DNA from: Amorphochlora amoebiformis
Lineage: Eukaryota > Cercozoa > Chlorarachniophyceae
Direction: 5' to 3'
Assembly: GCA_054601695.1 (NCBI GenBank)
Contig: BAAHQB010000134.1
Span: 310,001 to 374,000, forward strand
Length of the DNA: 64,000 nt
A model generated the notes under the pieces. The model saw only the letters and a program-made list of their open reading frames with translations, did no database searches and was not told the DNA's origin. A program made the translations under genes and the position numbers. Of this stretch, positions 37,807-64,000 are shown in pieces (position 1 is the stretch's first letter; every line of letters begins with the position of its first letter).

Positions 37807-38758
37807 AATAAATACCTCTCGTCCCGAAGCAGAGCGACTTTGAGATGCCCCATATCGGCGTCTTCTACATCCAACAGTCCGAAAACCAGCCCGAAGATAA
37901 ACCCCATGATGACCGCAGCCGTAACAACAAGGTAAACCTAAAAACATCCAAAGCCGCTGAAATGACGTCCTTAAAAATATATTTCGGTGAGGGGAGGGAG
38001 GGGAACATCACGTGGATGGGCGTGCGAGAATACAAAAGGTATGAATTCCATATAGTTTAAACTGTGCATGAGATTGTTTGCGGATTGCGTGATCAAGGTT
38101 CAGAGTAGAGGATATCGCAGCACACGTGGCGTAATGGATTTAGGGCCGGAAAGGTGGTGAGGCGAAGACCTGTGTCTCTGTTTCGACAAGAGGTTTTGCA
38201 TCCGCATTTTGACACATGCCGCAGCAGTAATTGATGAGATCGATAATGGAGAAGAGCAGCGCAAAACAGACGGCGACACCCAGAATCGAGTACAGGGGGA
38301 CCTTGAACCCCGGGGACATGTTGACGAACCAATTCTTCTCAAGGATAAAGCAAAGGAGACCGGAAACTAGGACCTGTTGAGAGAGTTTTTCAGAATTTGA
38401 TAGATGAGTAGGTGTGAGTAATTTTTTTGCACATGTTTGGAGGTGTGTGTTCAAACCAGAGACGAGAAGCTCATCAATAGGCATGGGCGCGGGTGATCGC
38501 CATTCTTGACGCGCCAGAGGATCAACCCAGCGATGAGAAGGAACAAGATACCGAAGTACTGAGGATAATTGAGTCAGTTTGCCATGTTTAAGCGATGACG
38601 TGGAACCCGAAACTAAAACAAGTGGTAGCTACCACTGCAAAGAAAGCGTTGATGCTGATTTCTACGAGGGTGCAGTTGACTGTAAACGACACTAGGATTC
38701 CGATCACCGCGCCGGCCAAAAAGGCCAGCATTAAGCGAGTATACTTCTGTGAATCCAT
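35777..38758 (-). CDS. Multi-pass membrane protein of unknown family, 6 exons, 240 aa
   Basis: Minus-strand exons: 38758-38600 (ATG), 38558-38457, 38373-38170, 37937-37816, 36892-36799, 35818-35777 (TAA). All junctions keep frame. Six or seven hydrophobic segments are visible, including [51 protein letters not shown] and [17 protein letters not shown], plus a glycine-rich [10 protein letters not shown]. The tail is strongly acidic ([10 protein letters not shown]). I do not recognise the family. An NMSP sequon lies in a loop after the third or fourth segment. The start is divergent from SHMT, 344 bp away. Two donors are weak (CAC|GTCATC, CTG|GTTTGA), so exact exon ends 1 and 2 are less certain. 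Confidence 0.75.
35864..36798. repeat. TA-rich last intron of the membrane-protein gene with short triplicate
   Basis: (TA)n tracts. TAGTACTCAATGATTTA occurs three times (about 35848 with an extra A, 35905 and 35943), each followed by TA repeat. There is also a TG block near 36412-36435. No exon other than the flanking ones was seen. Confidence 0.8.
36932..37195. repeat. Direct repeat of 54 bp in an intron of the membrane-protein gene
   Basis: AGCAGTTATCAAGAGTATGT and the following 34 bases (through TATTTATAATATATTATGT) occur at 36936 and 37137 with no visible difference. The copies are separated by TA repeat and a unique CGACTTCGGATAATCGTACG segment. The near-identity suggests a recent duplication. 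Confidence 0.85.
37196..37815. repeat. TA microsatellite intron
   Basis: Almost pure (TA)n with TG/CA interruptions up to the donor of the exon at 37816 (GAGAG|GTATTT on the minus strand). No coding content. Confidence 0.85.
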
Positions 38759-39102
38759 CGCGGGATCAATCTGGTCTCCCCTGATTTCCACGTGCGACGA
38801 AATAAATACTACCTTGATTAACTTGTCGGCATGTTTTCAAAATATGGAATCTTTCATTCTAGGAGAGTTCAGAAAATATATCTTCTAAAGTGTTATCCAA
38901 ATATGATACAAAGATATTTCATATATCTTATAAAGAGATATTCTTATATATAAGACTAATATGGAAAGCCGGGAAGAAAGCTGCCGAATAATTACGATAC
39001 CCCACCCTTTCGCGCACCCCGCCGTCAAATTTTCTGTGGCCCGACGCGTATCTCGCGCAGCCATCTTTCAACGCCAACAACTAGCGAATCCCACTCCTAA
39101 AT
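38759..39102. promoter_or_regulatory. Shared divergent upstream region of membrane-protein gene and SHMT
   Basis: The 344 bp between two start codons. The SHMT-proximal half is GC-richer (CCCACCCTTTCGCGCACCCC, CGACGCGTATCTCGCGC) without a TATA box; the other half is AT-rich with ATATCTTATAAAGAGATATT near 38930. A bidirectional promoter is inferred from geometry only. Confidence 0.45.
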
Positions 39103-46948
<7,846 letters not shown>

Positions 46949-48033
46949 ACAAACGAGTGCAGTAAGTTGCGAGCAGGTCAAAGTGCTGATTAGTGTACAT
47001 GCGCGCGTTTCGCAAGTTTAAAAGTCAGCACGGATGTCATTATTTGAAAGGAACTAACGCATGGCATTAGTGGCAAGGCCTAATTTTATTAAACCATTAA
47101 AAATAATCTATTATCTCTAATCTAGATCATCATCAATTGAATAGTGACATAATAATCACTAGTGTTCACACTAGTTCACTAGACACATATATGAATCTGT
47201 ATTCTGCATGATCAATCATGCAACAATGGTATATTGTTTATGTCTAGTATGTTCTAGTTCAACGGTTAATTGATACCATTATATATACTAGATATATGCG
47301 ATGAATACCTTCCTTGATTGACTAGATTGATCGCAATATATATGTTGGCCATGGCAACTAATTTAGTGCTGTCTAGCTATATGAATTTCTAGATTTGCAT
47401 GCCATGGCATGCAATCATGCACAATGACCGGTAATCTCAATGACATATTTCTATTGTTTAATTTTTAGTTCAACGGTTAATTGATACAATCATGCTCAAT
47501 AGCTTCCTATCCATGACTAGATTGATCGCAATATTATAATAGAAGTTGGCTACTATCTAAACTAGTACTCAAGTTATACATTTAAAGTTACATAAATACC
47601 GGCAAATCATGTCATTCACATGGTACACTAGGTACATATGGGTCGACTTACCAGAACATTTATGTCTAATTGAATTACAACTTATAATGAAAGAGCAGCG
47701 TCGAAAGTTTTCGTTCCGTGCTCCCGCAGAGACAACTAATTAGGGGATTTTGCCATAGAATCTCACATCGTAGGACGTGGCGAACTGTCTGATTGGGCGT
47801 CGCTTAAAATCACAACACCCCAGCCAGAATTCGGACCTACGTGAGCCGCCATGAAAAAATCGCATCTTGGACCGAGGCGAGGGTAACTTCAAAATTGAGC
47901 ATCGTCGTTGAAAGTTTGGGTCCGTGCAGTAAAATAAAAAATCTCTAGAGAAAAATCTTTTGAGAAAAATCTTTAGAAAGACAAATAAAAACCGTTAAGA
48001 TTCTTGGAACATCCATAGGGCGCACTGAGATGC
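46949..48033. other. Convergent intergenic region with dispersed direct repeats
   Basis: About 1.1 kb with no TA tract, between the SHMT and ABCF stops. TAGTTCAACGGTTAATTGAT occurs at about 47255 and 47466, and ACTAGATTGATCGCAATAT at about 47322 and 47516. CGTCGAAAGTTTTCGTTCCG (47699) resembles CGTCGTTGAAAGTTTGGGTC (47902). No open reading frame of note and no recognisable RNA gene was found. Confidence 0.55.
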
Positions 48034-50509
<2,476 letters not shown>

Positions 50510-50956
50510 CGCGCGGAAAACGTGCCGAAAAGCATTTCCATGCAAAAAAGGGGAAAAATTACCCCACACCGCAAGACATGCATACACCAAAATCGAAATA
50601 GCACTATACGCACCCGATCAGTCATATTGGAAGTAGATAGCACGGGAACGGCTTGGCCTTGTAGGTCCACAGAGGGGCTTGGATTATGACCGATGGACAC
50701 GGCCCGACGCTGAGAAGGCGCGAAACCCAGAAGACGTCTCCAACTACGTTCCAGGAACAAAACAGGAAAGTTTACATATTTTCTGGCGATTTAACCCAAG
50801 AAAAATCAAACCCTGGCTTGAAAGAAAAGCTCGGCAATCGAAGGAAAATCCTTAACCTTTTGGTAAAATCACCCAAACTGCCCAGAAACCCGGAATTTAT
50901 GTCAATTTCACGGACTTCGGCTATTTAAATTATGAGTCGGACAATTTAAGCCGAGA
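50510..50956. promoter_or_regulatory. Shared divergent upstream region of ABCF and SET genes
   Basis: The 447 bp between two start codons. GGCTATTTAAATTATG near 50922, about 30 bp before the SET start codon, could be a TATA-like element or lie in the 5' UTR. The ABCF side is GC-richer. Bidirectional promoter inferred from position only. Confidence 0.45.
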
Positions 50957-63955
<12,999 letters not shown>

Positions 63956-64000
63956 GTATCATACTATATGTATATATATAAATATATATATATATATATA

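Overview
The window is nuclear DNA of an intron-rich unicellular eukaryote. The evidence is canonical GT-AG introns, a cytosolic-type SHMT split into 18 exons, an ABCF ATPase, JmjC and SET enzymes, and TTAGGG-type telomeric repeats. The lineage cannot be fixed from sequence alone; a protist or microalga is my inference. Exons have mixed base composition. Introns and gaps are dominated by (TA)n, with CT/GA, AAT and degenerate CCCTAA arrays. Almost all long open frames that lie in these repeats are artefacts.

Assembling exons by splice phase gives six protein genes. (1) A JMJD4-like Fe(II)/2-oxoglutarate hydroxylase, + strand, 222-8638, 5' end outside the window. (2) A NOTUM/pectin-acetylesterase-like secreted or membrane-anchored esterase, + strand, 11214-35155, about 31 short exons over 24 kb. 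(3) An unrecognised multi-pass membrane protein, - strand, 38758-35777. (4) Serine hydroxymethyltransferase, + strand, 39103-46948. (5) An ABCF ATPase with a C-terminal Tudor-like domain, - strand, 50509-48034. (6) A SETD/Rubisco-LSMT-like SET-domain methyltransferase, + strand, from 50957 past the right edge. Genes 3/4 and 5/6 are divergent pairs with short shared upstream regions; 2/3 and 4/5 are convergent. A possible small - strand gene lies between 9.4 and 10.5 kb but is weak.

Two systems stand out. First, introns are built from TA microsatellite running from the donor (GTATAT...) to the acceptor (...ATATAG), and many contain truncated copies of the neighbouring exon. Copies of an exon's 5' part lie upstream of the intact exon; copies of its 3' part plus donor lie downstream. 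This fits serial tandem duplication across exon/intron borders, with one intact exon kept. Second, degenerate telomeric arrays sit inside introns of at least four genes, and eight of them carry a shared spacer of about 40-48 bp in fixed orientation relative to the telomeric repeat. Two exons use splice sites at or inside the edge of a telomeric array.

The genes do not form one pathway. JMJD4, ABCF and perhaps the SET protein belong to families linked to translation factors or protein methylation, and SHMT feeds one-carbon metabolism, but nothing here shows co-regulation beyond the two divergent promoters.
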